Part shown: positions 1 through 9,943 of the stretch, one piece after another
Position numbering within the stretch: position 1 is the stretch's first letter
Layout: every line of letters begins with the position of its first letter
From: Caldilineae bacterium
GTDB taxonomy: Bacteria > Chloroflexota > Anaerolineae > JAAEKA01
Length of the DNA: 64,000 bases
Assembly (NCBI GenBank): GCA_020634555.1
Contig: JACKBK010000017.1
Location: 1 to 64,000, forward strand
Direction of reading: 5' to 3'
Notes under the pieces: generated by a model
Databases searched by the model: none
Told to the model about the DNA's origin: nothing
The model's input: the letters and a program-made list of their open reading frames with translations, nothing else
Program-made: the position numbers and the translations under genes

Positions 1-130
1 GCGGCTGGCGATTTTATCGGTCATTCTATTCTTTGTACTGGGGCTGTTCATCCTGCTCGTCACCAACACGCAGGAGGCGATTGCCGAGGCGCGCCGCGCT
101 GAGTTGCCGGCTGATCCCCTGGCAGCGTAA
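1..130 (+). CDS. MFS transporter, UMF1-like, C-terminal end (partial)
   Basis: This is the last 42 codons of a gene that begins before the window; the reading frame starts at base 2 and stops with TAA at 128-130. The visible part is one hydrophobic helix (LSVILFFVLGLFILL) followed by a charged tail (NTQEAIAEARRAE). The helix and tail resemble the C-terminus of UMF1-type major facilitator transporters. The next gene starts 11 bases later on the same strand and encodes the same kind of protein, so this looks like a tandem pair of transporters in one transcript. The substrate is unknown. The call rests on this short tail and on the neighbour. Confidence 0.65.
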   Translation, partial: RLAILSVILFFVLGLFILLVTNTQEAIAEARRAELPADPLAA

Positions 131-141
131 CACCGGCGTCT

Positions 142-1613
142 ATGGCAAGCCTGCCGCCCGCCGCCCAGCCTCAGCCGACACGTCTGTCGATCCTCTCGTG
201 GGCGTTATACGACCTGGCGAACACGACGTTTTCGATCAACATCGTGTCGCTCTACTTCAGCCTGTGGGTCGTCAACCAGATGGGAGGTGCGGACGCTGAT
301 TACGGCTACGCCAACAGCTTCTCCATGGCGTTGCTATTCTTCACGGCGCCGATTCTGGGCGCTTTCTCCGACCAGGCCGGCCGGCGCAAACCCTTCCTGG
401 TCGTAACCACGCTGCTGTGCGTCACCATGACGGCGCTGCTGGGCGCGGGCGGATTGGCGTTTTCGCTGGCGCTGTTCATCGGGGCGAACTACATGTTTCA
501 GGGTGGATTGATCTTCTACGACGCGCTGTTGCCCGCGGTCAGTACCGAGGAGAACCGCGGCCGGGTCAGCGGGTTAGGGATCGGTCTTGGCTATCTGGGG
601 TCGTTCATCGGCGTCGCCACCGGCCTGCTCTTCCTGGACCGCATCGGCTACACCGGCATCTTCCGGGCGACGGCGCTGCTCTTCCTGCTCTTTGCCCTGC
701 CCTGCTTTCTGTTCGTCAGGGAACCGCTGCTGCACGGAGCTGGCTCGCTGGCCAGGGTGGTGCGCGGCGCGTTCTCACAGACCTACGGCCGCGGCATTCG
801 CACCATCGACAACTGGCCGCGCTATTTCGCGCTCTGGGCCGCGATCGGCGTCGCGCAGGGCGCGCTGGCAGTGCTGCTGGTGGCGCTGGCCGGCAGGCAG
901 CCGCTCGCCTGGTTCCTGCTGATCGGCGCGCTGGCCGGGCTGGTGGAATCGCTGGTGCTGCTGCCGGTGGTGGGACCGATGCTGCACGCGACCCGCTACC
1001 GCGGCCTGGCGCGCTTTCTGGTCGGCCGCGTTTTTTATACCGACCCCATCAACACGTTGATCGTCTTCATGGGCATCTACGCCATCAACGAGGTCGGTTT
1101 CAGCCAGGGGGAGACGCAGGGGTTGTTGCTGATCAGCATCGCGGTGGCGGTGGCGGGCGGCATCCTGTGGGGTGTGGTGGTGGATCGCATCGGCCCCAAG
1201 CGCGCGCTGAACATCGTGCTGGTGATGTGGATGGCCGCGCTGGCGGCCGTGGCGCTGATCGCTCTGCTGGACCTGTCGCGCTGGCTGTTCTGGGGCGTGG
1301 CGACGGTGGCTGGGGTTGCGCTGGGCGGCACCTGGGCGGCTGACCGGCCCTATCTGCTGCGTCTGGCGCCACCGCAGTTCGTGGGCGAGTTCTACGGCTT
1401 GCATGCGCGATGGTGGGACGCTTTGCAGCGATCATCGGACCGTTTCTGTGGGGCTATGTCGCCGACACGCTGGGACTGGGACGGCCGGCCGCAGTGCTAA
1501 GCCTGCTGGTGTTTATCGTGATCGCGTTCGTCATCCTGCAAGGCGTCGACGACCGGCCGCGCAACTGGGCCGGGGAGGCGCGTGATGGAGAGCGATCTTC
1601 AAGCACTCCATAA
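142..1613 (+). CDS. MFS transporter, UMF1-like, with a probable 2-base frameshift
   Basis: A multi-helix permease of the major facilitator superfamily. The start (MASLPPAAQPQ) is followed by a first helix region with YDLANTTFSIN, a pattern typical of the UMF1 (Atg22-like) group, and by the loop FSDQAGRRKPF after helix 2. The frame from 142 runs in good agreement to GEFYGL near 1400 and then becomes junk, stopping at 1500. The expected last helices (MVGRFAAIIGPFLWGY onward) continue in another frame from 1410 to the stop at 1613. Removing two bases of the run gcgcg at 1404-1409 joins the two. This is either an assembly error or a recent inactivation. The 3' end overlaps the convergent hydrolase gene by 160 bases. 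Substrate unknown; in this group both uptake and efflux are possible. Confidence 0.8.
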
Positions 1614-2539
1614 AAGCTTGTTACTTGCTCAACCGCCACGTACTTGCGCAGCCACGCCAGCGTCCGCTCCCACGCCAAGGCAGCCGCTTCGGGGTTGTAG
1701 CTGGTGCGCGTGTCGTTGAAGAACGAATGCTGCGCGCCGTCGTAGATGTAGAACTCGTTGGGGATGCCGGCGGCCGTCATTGCCTCGCCCATCGCTTCCA
1801 CCCGTGACGCCGGAATGCCGCTGTCCAGGCTGCCGTAGTTGCCCAGCACCGGCGCCTTGACTGTCGCGGCCTGCTGCGCGCTCAGCGGCGAGCCGTACCA
1901 CGGCACCGCCGCGCCCAGCCGATCCTCTACCAGCGCGACCTGCAAGGTCAGCCCGCCGCCCATGCAGAAGCCGGTGATGCCGACCGTCGGGCCGGCCACG
2001 TACTCCTGCGCCAGCAGGTAATCGACACCGCTGCGAATCTCCGCGACCGCCGTGTCCTGGTCCATCTCCATCACCAGCTTGCGCGCCTCGTTGGGTTCGC
2101 TGGTCACCGCGCCATGGTAGAGGTCGGGCGCCAGGGCGACAAATCCCTCGGCCGCGAAGCGGTTGGTCACGTCCTTGATGTGATCGTTGAGTCCCCACCA
2201 CTCCTGGATCACCACCACAGCCGGGTAGACGCCATCGCCGGCAGGGCGCGCCACGTAAGCCATCAGCGTGTCGCCGTTGCCGTCCGGGTATTCGACCATC
2301 TGTGTCAGGATGCTGGGTCCGTCAGGTGTCGCTGTCAGAGTTGGCTCAGCGGCAACCGGCTCCAGAGTCGCGACGACCACCGGCTCTGTCGGTCCGGTCA
2401 CCGGCGTGCAGGCGGCCAGCACCGTCGACGCGGCGGCAAAGCTGCCCAGCGCCGCGCCTGCCTTGGTCAAAAACTCGCGCCGGCTCATCTCGCCGACCTG
2501 AAACGACCGCACCAGTTCCATTGTGTAGACTCGATCCAT
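1454..2539 (-). CDS. Dienelactone hydrolase family protein, Tat lipoprotein
   Basis: Exported alpha/beta hydrolase. The N-terminus has a twin-arginine motif (SRREFL), a hydrophobic stretch and a lipobox (VLAAC), so the protein is probably folded inside, exported by Tat and lipid-anchored. The triad of the dienelactone hydrolase family is visible: Cys in GFCMGG, Asp in GSLDSG, His in AQHSFF. The true substrate is probably a hydrolysable ester and cannot be read from sequence. The ATG at 2539 follows GGAGG by seven bases. The family normally ends near WLRKYVA (around 1640). Here the frame has no stop there and runs about 60 more codons, mostly antisense to the end of the MFS gene. That tail (EDRSPSRASP onward) has no family match and may mean a lost stop codon or a sequence error. 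Confidence 0.85.
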   Translation of the reverse strand: MDRVYTMELVRSFQVGEMSRREFLTKAGAALGSFAAASTVLAACTPVTGPTEPVVVATLEPVAAEPTLTATPDGPSILTQMVEYPDGNGDTLMAYVARPAGDGVYPAVVVIQEWWGLNDHIKDVTNRFAAEGFVALAPDLYHGAVTSEPNEARKLVMEMDQDTAVAEIRSGVDYLLAQEYVAGPTVGITGFCMGGGLTLQVALVEDRLGAAVPWYGSPLSAQQAATVKAPVLGNYGSLDSGIPASRVEAMGEAMTAAGIPNEFYIYDGAQHSFFNDTRTSYNPEAAALAWERTLAWLRKYVAVEQVTSFYGVLEDRSPSRASPAQLRGRSSTPCRMTNAITINTSRLSTAAGRPSPSVSAT

Positions 2540-2651
2540 CGTTTGCCTCCGTGGTAGGTTTGTGAGGTTGTGTTAGCTGTGTACTGCGTAGCCAGCGATG
2601 GTGCGCTGTGTGGCGTGGCTCAGGTTCGACGGCTGCTGGCGTGCAGGAATT

Positions 2652-3128
2652 TCAGTCGCGCTGGACGACATGTTGCGTCGCGCCGGGTAGGTTATCAAGC
2701 GCAGTTCGCAGGAATTCAGGATGCAAGGCTATGGATTCGATCTCGCGGCGGTCAAACCACCGAAAAACGATTGGAATAATACCTTCCATGCCGTTGATCG
2801 GGCCATTGCGATGGGCTGCCAGCCAATCCTCGGGCAAGCGCATCAGCCAGTAGAGGCCCATCTCGTGGAAAACGTATCCGTCGAAGCGGAAGAAGTTCTC
2901 GACCACCCACAACAACCGGTCCGCTCTGGCAGCGACGCCAAGTTCCTCCATCATCTCGCGCTCCAGCGACTCCGTCGTAGCCTCGCCGAACTCACAACGT
3001 CCACCGGGCAGAAACCAGAAATCGCCGGCCGGATCCCGTTGCAGCAGCACACGGTCGCCGTCCATCGCAACGCCGGCAACGCGCAGATTGAATCGCCGGT
3101 CGCCGTCGTCAAACGTGATCATGGTCAT
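2652..3128 (-). CDS. Nudix hydrolase
   Basis: A 158-residue single-domain Nudix protein, which would hydrolyse a nucleoside diphosphate linked to another group. The Nudix box is complete, running from GGRCEFGE to REMMEELGV with the expected Glu residues that bind magnesium. The C-terminal part (FHEMGLYWLMRLP) resembles the ADP-ribose/dinucleotide-type members, but the substrate is not certain. The frame is open upstream to a TTG at 3149, but AGGAGG at 3140-3145 lies eleven bases before the ATG at 3128, which I take as the start. A strong hairpin separates it from the superoxide dismutase gene upstream, so it is probably transcribed independently or by read-through. Confidence 0.88.
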   Translation of the reverse strand: MTMITFDDGDRRFNLRVAGVAMDGDRVLLQRDPAGDFWFLPGGRCEFGEATTESLEREMMEELGVAARADRLLWVVENFFRFDGYVFHEMGLYWLMRLPEDWLAAHRNGPINGMEGIIPIVFRWFDRREIESIALHPEFLRTALDNLPGATQHVVQRD

Positions 3129-3152
3129 CGAGGCATGTTCCTCCTGCAAATA

Positions 3153-3185
3153 GAACGGCGGCCCAGGCGTGCTGGGCCGCCGTTC
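3153..3185 (-). terminator. Hairpin after the superoxide dismutase gene
   Basis: A perfect 13-bp stem (GAACGGCGGCCCA at 3153-3165 with its complement at 3173-3185) and a 7-base loop. It lies between the stop of the dismutase gene and the start of the Nudix gene. There is no clear T-run on the minus strand, so it may be a weak or Rho-assisted terminator or an mRNA stabiliser. Confidence 0.6.
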
Positions 3186-3221
3186 GTGAATCAGCGGGTA
3201 AATTGCGTTGCCGCTTGCAGG

Positions 3222-3902
3222 CTAGCCAAAGATCTTGTCCCAGCTTGATTTGATCCGCCCGACGAAACCGGAGATGCCCAGTGCAACCTGGACAGCGCTG
3301 TAGTTGCTGCCGACTGCGTCCCAGTTTACCACTTCCCACCAGGCCGTGATGTAGTTGCCGCGCAGATTCTGATACTTCAGGTAATACGCGTGCTCCCAGA
3401 CATCCAGACCGAGGATCGGGATCAGTCCTGCCGAAACCGGGTTGTCCTGATTGGCAGTGGACGAGACCACCAGACCACCGTCGCCGTTTACCGACAGCCA
3501 GGCCCAGCCGGAGCCGAACCGCGTCGCGCCGGCCTTGGAGAACTGCTCTTTGAATGCGTCAAAGGAGCCGAAGGTGGAGTCGATGGCTTCCGCCAGCTTG
3601 CCGCTGGGTACGCCGCCCGCACCTGGCTTCATGACCTTCCAGAACAGCGAGTGATTGGCATGGCCGCCGCCATTGTTGCGCACTGCGGTGCGAATGTCGG
3701 CCGGCACGCTGTCCAGGTCAGCCAGCAGCTCGTAAAGGTCCTTCTTCTGCAGATCGTCATGACCCTCCAGAGCCTTGTTCAGGTTGTTGACGTAGCCGGC
3801 GTGGTGCTTGTCGTGATGGATGCCCATGGTCCTGGCGTCGATATAAGGCTCCAGTGCATCCTGCGAATAAGGCAGGTCAGGCAGTTTGTAAGGGTATCCC
3901 AT
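3222..3902 (-). CDS. sodA: Superoxide dismutase, Fe/Mn type
   Basis: Converts superoxide to oxygen and hydrogen peroxide using one Fe or Mn ion. The product has 226 residues, about 20 more than most members, with the surplus at the C-terminus (GRIKSSWDKIFG). Metal ligands are in place: His in HHDKHH near residue 29, His in GHANHSLFW, and Asp and His in the signature DVWEHAYY. The N-terminal LPDLPYSQDALEPYID is typical. Which metal is used cannot be decided by eye. The ATG at 3902 is preceded by AAAGGA. No export signal is visible, so it is cytoplasmic. It is followed by a terminator-like hairpin. Confidence 0.95.
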   Translation of the reverse strand: MGYPYKLPDLPYSQDALEPYIDARTMGIHHDKHHAGYVNNLNKALEGHDDLQKKDLYELLADLDSVPADIRTAVRNNGGGHANHSLFWKVMKPGAGGVPSGKLAEAIDSTFGSFDAFKEQFSKAGATRFGSGWAWLSVNGDGGLVVSSTANQDNPVSAGLIPILGLDVWEHAYYLKYQNLRGNYITAWWEVVNWDAVGSNYSAVQVALGISGFVGRIKSSWDKIFG

Positions 3903-4038
3903 TGGTGTGTCCTTTCTCTGGTTGAAACGGTTGTTTTTGGTGTCCTCAGTGTGTGAGGGGAGAGTTTAATGTAAAACCCGGATTCTACTATAACACAGAT
4001 TCACTGCGCGTGCTAGAGTGATTCCTTCCAGTCTGGCA

Positions 4039-7000
4039 TCAATGGTCTGTCAGCCAGCGCAGCGCGAGCGACACCACCTGGCCCGACCGGCGCAGTTTCA
4101 CTTCATCCAGCTTGTCGGCGGTATCCTTGGTTGTGTTGGCATCATCGTTCGCATCGGCCCAGATCACCAGCGTGGCAGGCAGGCCAGCACGCTGGAAGGT
4201 CGTCTGGTCGCCGATGTCCTCGACCTGTTTCACATCAGCGCGTGCGTTCAGCACTGTGGACGCGAACGCCAACGACTGGTTGGTCAGTGCCTCGCGGCTG
4301 CGGTCGCCCTGATAGGTCAGGAAAAAGCCGCGGCCCGCGCCCACATCGTCCAGGTTCAACACGCCCAGCGTCGCCGTCAGCGGCACCGACGGGTTGGCAA
4401 GATAGGCGCGCGAGCCGGCCTGGTTTATCTCGTCGCCGTCCCAGGCGGCAAAGAGCACCGGGCGGGCGGGCTGCACACCGGCCGCGTGCCAACTGCGCGC
4501 GATCTCCAGCAGCGTCGCCACACCGGCCGCGTTGTCGTTGGCGCCGGGATAGATCGTGCCTGCACCGTCCGTGCCCGTCCCATCGAAGTGGGCGCTGACG
4601 ATCACTACTTCGTCGGCCAGCGCGGGGTCGCTGCCCGGCAGCAAGCCCAGTACGTTGGCGCCGGTGCGTGCAGTGACCTTGTCCAGGGGAACGGAGGCGT
4701 CGGCGGTCAGGTTCAGCCGCAGCGCGGCCGGCGCGGTGTTCAGATCCACCAGGCTGTGGTCGGAGAAGGCCAGCAACCGCTCAAAGGCGTCTTTAGTTAG
4801 TTCCAGCACCGGGATTGTCGGCGTCACGATTTGGCCTACGTCGATGGGCGTGCGCGAGTTCATTTCGTTAGGACCGGGCGCCGTCAGCAGAATCAGCGCG
4901 CCCGCGCCCGCCTCGGCGGCGTTGCGTATCTCCACGTCCAGCGGCTCTGACGGGTCGCGCAGAACGATCTTGCCATCCAGCGACATGCCGCTGTAAGTTG
5001 GGTCGCGCACCCACACCACCGGCCCGCTGGCTTGTCCTCCCAGCGCATGGCCCTCAATCCGCTCCAGAAAGTCCTCCCGGTAGGCAAGCTCCAGCGTCTC
5101 GTCATTGTGGTGAAACGCCAGCACCGGCGACGCGATCGGGGCAGTATGGCTGATCGGGAAGGTCTGAAGGAACGTCCCGTTGTCGCCTGCGGGCTGCAAC
5201 CCCAGCTCGGCAAACGCGTCGGCAACCTCTCCTGCCGCGTTTTGCCCGCCGTCCGTCCCCGTCTCGCGGCCAGCGAACTCATCACCGGCCAGCCGGGTCG
5301 CCTCGCCAAGCGCGCGCTGGGCGTCGAAGCTCTCGGCCAGCGCCAGCCACTCGGCCGGCGCATGCAGCACGCCAGCGGTCGCCAGCCAGTCCTGGTCGAA
5401 GTCGTCCAGCGAAACGCCCAGCGCGGACTGCATGGCCGCGTCCATCGTCGCTTCGCTCGCCAGCGCTGCCAGCAGCCGGCTCAGTCCATCGGTCCCAAAG
5501 CGTTGGATCAGATAACTGCTGGCGTCCCACGCCTCGGCTTGCGCCAGGGTTCTGGCAGTCGAAGTCAGCGCGTCGGGATCGGGAAGCTCGCCCAGCGGCC
5601 AGAGGCGGTTCTGCTGGACGGCCAACGGTATCTTGCCTGCCAGCCGGTTCGCCTGTTGCCAGCCAATGTCGGGATCGATCCATTGCAGTGCGATTCGGCC
5701 TAGTCCAGCCCGCAGCCAACGGCTGTCTGTCGTTGATGGCACGCCAAGCTGACCCAACAGATGTTCCGTCAACGCATCGAGCAGGTTGTTGCGCACCTCC
5801 GCCGCGGCTGCGGCGCCCTGTTGAGGATTGACAACTGCGTGCAGCGACCCGCCGGGAACGGAGACAGCAGTCACGCCCGCGGGGAGATCGTGCCTGGCAG
5901 CCAGGCTGAGCGCCAGGTCGTTGGTGTACAGCTTGATGGTCAGAGGCGCCGGGTCTATGCCAAGCGCAGAAGCCATGGTCCGGTAGGCGTGGTCCAGCAG
6001 CGGCGCCAACGCCTCGGCCAACGGTTGGCTGGCGGCCGGATACAACAGGGTCACAGACCCCTCCTGTGTCGCCGCCCACGACGGGCCGCCATAGGTCAAC
6101 TGGCCGTCTTGCAGCGGCAGCCAGACCGTCTGCCGAACCTGCCGCTGTTTGCCGTCGCCGGTTTGCCAGCCTGCCATCAGGTCGGCCAACATGCCATCCG
6201 CTGTCAGGCCCTTGAGTTGTCCGGTCAGCTCGAAACCGGCCAGCGGTGTCGCCAGATCCTGGCTGCGGTCGAACCAGGCCGCGTCGTCGGCCAGTTGGAT
6301 CGGGTCGGTCGGGTCGCTGGTGGCCAGGAACGCGGCCCGGTCGCCTGTCTCGACAGCGGCCTGTCGCCGCGCCAGCAGGTCGTCGATCTGCGCCTGCGCG
6401 CCGTCGATGCGGTTCCGCCAGCTCTCCTGCCAGCCCGCATCGAAGTCGGTCGCTGACTGGCCCAGCGCCTGCTGAAACGCCCGCTCCTGGCCATCCACAT
6501 CCGATGTCCGGGCCAACGCGGCTGCCAGGTCGCCCGCTCCTTGCAGGCCATGCTGCTCCAGCAGGTAGCCGGTCATCGCCCAGGCGGCCGCGTTCCAGAA
6601 GGGCGTCTCCGCCTCATCGCTGAGCGCCGACGGGAAGTCTACGACGTTGAAGGACAACGGGTCTTGCAACATCTGGCGCAGCACCGGCAGATATTTCTCG
6701 GCCAGCGCTTCCCGGTCGCTCTGGGCGACAAGATAGTCCGGCAACGCCCGCCAGAGCCAGGGTGCCTGTGTTTCGCTGAGACCTGTCTGCGCCAGCGCGA
6801 GGAGTGTCAACGTGTCGGTCAGCGCCCTGGTGCGGGTGATGTCGGCGCGTGCTACGACGTGCGCCTGGTTCCCGGCTGCCCAGGCAGTGACGGTTTCAGG
6901 CAAGGTCAGCCCCGCGGCGGCCTGCAATGCTTGGTGCGACGGGTGCAGGATCAGTGTGGCCGCTGGACGGCGCGTCGCCAGGCCTAGCTGCCGCGCGATG

Positions 7001-9072
7001 GTTGCCCGCTGGATGGTTGCTTTGTCCAACACCTCGGGCGCGATCTCGGCCAGGCTGGGCGGGTAGGCCAGCGTCAGCCCATCGCCGGCCAGGTGCGGCA
7101 TGGCGGGACCGTCCAGACGCCAGCCGTCCGCGTCGTGGGTTGCCAGGACCGTGCCGTCGACGCGCTCGCGCTGCCCGTCGGCCGGGGTTAATTCGTAACG
7201 GACGGTGGCGGTCGCCACATCGCCGGCCACAACGGCATCTACGAGGCTGGCCGACAGGCTCTCCGGCCGGTTGCTTGCCAGCGTATCCCACCAGGCGGCA
7301 TCCGCGGCGCGCTCAGCCGCCGTGCTGGTCGCGAGGAAGGTGCTCCGGTCGCCAGCGTTGAACGCCTGGGCGCGCTGGTCCAGCATCGCGGTCAGCTCCG
7401 GCTCCGCTGCGGCCAGGCTGAGCAGCGTCATCCCGGCCAGCTCGCCCACAGCTTGCAGCTTGTCCGGCTCGATGACCGCGGGTACGTCCAGTGGCCGGTG
7501 GTAGTGCGCCAGCTTGGGGTTGTTCTCCTGGTCCTCGCCGAACCAGATCACCATCGACGCATCGACGCCTGACAGGCGGAAGGGCACGTGGTCGCTGCGG
7601 CCGATGTCGCCCAGGGTGGTGGTGATGCCGAAGGTGGGCGCCAGGCCGATCAGCCGGTCGGCCACCGGCCCCGGCCCGTCCACGGCCAGCTCGTCGGCGC
7701 CCGCGCCCACCATGTCCAGGTTGAGCATGGCGACGGTGTCTTCCAACGGCACGGTCGGCTCTTCGGTGTAGTGGAACGATCCCCACAGCCCTTGTTCTTC
7801 GGCATCCCAGCCGGCGAAGAGGACGCTGCGCCGCGGCCGGAAACCGGCTTCGTGCCACGTTCTTGCGATCTCCAGCAAGGTGGCGATGCCGGAAGCGTTG
7901 TCGTTGGCGCCTGGGTAAACTGCGCCTTCGCTGGTTTCGCAGGTCTCAGGCGCGTCGATTGCCGTGCGCGTGCAGAACTCGCCGGCCGGGTCGCTGCCCA
8001 GATGGTCGTAGTGGCCGCCGACAACTACGACTTCGTCCGCGAAGGCCGGATCGCTGCCGGGCAGAATTCCCAGCACGTTGCGGCCCTCGACGCCCTCCCG
8101 TTGCTCCAGCGCGACGCTCAGGTGCGCGGTGGTCTCCAGCGGCAGCCCGGCGAACTGGATCGACAGATCATCGATCGTGTAGCCGCTGCCGGCCAGCAGA
8201 TCGTCCACGACGGACGGGTCGATGAGGAACGTTGGCAGCGGCACGGGCACCAGCGGCACGTTGTAGCGGCCGATGCGGTCGATGGGCGCGTCCGGATCGC
8301 CGATCAGCAGCAGGCCGGCCGCGCCGTGTTCGATGGCGTTGCGGGTCGGATCCTCGCCGCCGCCCTGCCGGCAAAGCGCCACCGCGCCAACGGCGTCGAT
8401 CACGTCGAAGTCCTCGTGGCGGCAGTAGTTGGCCCAAACCACCGGACCTTCAGCGTCGCCCTGCCCGGCGTAGTTGCGGATGTAGGAACTGTAGTCGTGG
8501 CGAAACTCGTACGGTCCCGGCTGCCTGGCCGTCGGGGCCAAACACCTCCAGGACCGGCGGTGCGGTGTAAGTGACAAAGAAATCGAGGGGAAACTGCTGG
8601 AAATAGCTGCGGCTGCCGTCGGCCTGGAGGTCGCCGGCCGGTTCGAGGCCATAGGTCGCAAATGCGTCGGCGATCGTCTGGCCAGCTGCCTGGTTGCCCT
8701 CTGTACCGGCCCGCCGGCCGTCGAAGGGCGCGGCGGCCAGTTCAGCGATGCGCGCTTCAGCGGCCGCGCCGTCGAAGCTGCGCGCCAGGGCAAGGTAGTC
8801 CACGCCGCTGGACGGATCGTTGGTTGCGTCGCTGATCCACCAGGCAGCTTCGTCGGGCGCGGTGGTTACGTCTTCGGACACTGGCTGTGCCGGGCCGTCG
8901 CCGTCGGGCGCGGCGTCATCGGCGGCCGGCTCGCTTCCAGCGCGATGCTGGCTGGCTGTGTCAGGCGCCGATTCTGCTGATTCCACCAATAGCCCAGCCC
9001 GGCGCCCCAGACAAGGAGCGCTATCCAGACGATGATCAGCAGCCGGCGGTGTTTAGCGGTTGTGTCAGGCAT
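4039..9072 (-). CDS. Giant membrane-anchored protein with two PA/M28 modules (two frameshifts)
   Basis: The N-terminus (from ATG 9072) has one membrane helix (LLIIVWIALLVWGAGLGYWW) and the rest should be outside the cell. Module order: PA-like region and M28 domain 1 (about 8500-7450), two repeats of a region resembling gluzincin 'peptidase MA' domains (about 7350-6600 and 6400-5370), then PA-like region and M28 domain 2 (about 5290-4039). M28 domain 1 keeps its zinc ligands: GGHYDH, GANDNASG, WDAEEQG, NLDMVG, HYHRP. Domain 2 has WDGDE in place of the Glu-Glu pair and a Thr where the last His should be, so it is probably inactive. Neither MA-like repeat shows HExxH. The reading frame shifts near 8985 and back near 8520; the two shifts compensate. 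They are either sequencing errors or real damage. Likely role: extracellular aminopeptidase. It lies downstream of a peptide-transport gene cluster, across a repeat array. Confidence 0.8.
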
Positions 9073-9100
9073 ACAGTTTCAGTCGTAACACTTCTCATCC

Positions 9101-9902
9101 GTCATGCCCGCCTCCGCAGGAGTGACGCCGTCGCAATCGTCATGCCCGCGAAGGCGGGCATCCAGAGGGCGTTGTTGGGCAAGTTGACTATGTCTTGCAT
9201 CCAGTGCGTCCTGGACTCCCGCCTCCGCGGGAGTGACGCCGTCGCATTCGTCATGCCCGCGAAGGCGGGCATCCAGAGGGCGTTGTTGGGCAAGTTGACA
9301 TGTCTTGCATCCAGTGCGTCCTGGACTCCCGCCTCCGCGGGAGTGACGCCGTCGCATTCGTCATGCCTGCGAAGGCGGGCATCCAGAGGGCGTTGTTGGG
9401 CAAGTTGACATGTCTTGCATCCAGTGCGTCCCAGGACTCCCGCCTTCGCGGGAGTGACGCCATCGCATTCGTCATGCCCGCGGCGGCGGCATCCAGAGGG
9501 CGTTGTTGGGCAAGTTGACATGTCTTGCATCCAGTGCGTCCTGGACTCCCGCCTCCGCGGGAGTGACGGACGTCGCGCTGTCATGCCCGCGAGGGCGGGC
9601 ATCCAGAGGGGCGTTGTTGGGCAAGTTGACATGTCTTGCATCCAGTGCGTCCTGGACTCCCGCCTCGCGGGAGTGACGCCGTCGCATTCGTCATGCCCGC
9701 GAAGGCGGGCATCCAGAGGGCGTTGTTGGGCAAGTTGACATGTCTTGCATCCAGTGCGTTCTGGACTCCCGCCTTCGCGGGAGTGACGCCGTCGCATTCG
9801 TCATGCCCGCGAAGGCGGGCATCCAGAGGGCGTTGTTGGGCAAGTTGACATGTCTCGCATCCAGTGCGTTCTGGACTTCCGCCTTCGCGGGAGTGACGGA
9901 TG
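9101..9902 (-). repeat. Tandem array of about seven 110-bp REP-type units
   Basis: The gap between the giant M28 gene and the TolB-like gene is filled by near-identical units of about 110 bp. Each contains one hairpin of the form TGCCCGCGAAGGCGGGCA, a constant middle (GGGCGTTGTTGGGCAAGTTG), and a second hairpin CTCCCGCCTCCGCGGGAG. Units begin near 9139, 9251, 9360, 9470, 9580, 9690 and 9800, with a half unit at the left edge. Differences between units are single bases or 1-2-base indels. There are no variable spacers, so it is not CRISPR. Open frames across it are composition artefacts. Strand is arbitrary because the units are palindromic. Confidence 0.92.
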
Positions 9903-9943
9903 CAATAAAGGCTGAACACTACGTCTCATCCTCTTTACCGCGG

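Noticed and set aside
9101..9902. CRISPR array
   Set aside because: Units are about 110 bp and contiguous with no variable spacers, each unit holds two hairpins, and no cas gene is present.
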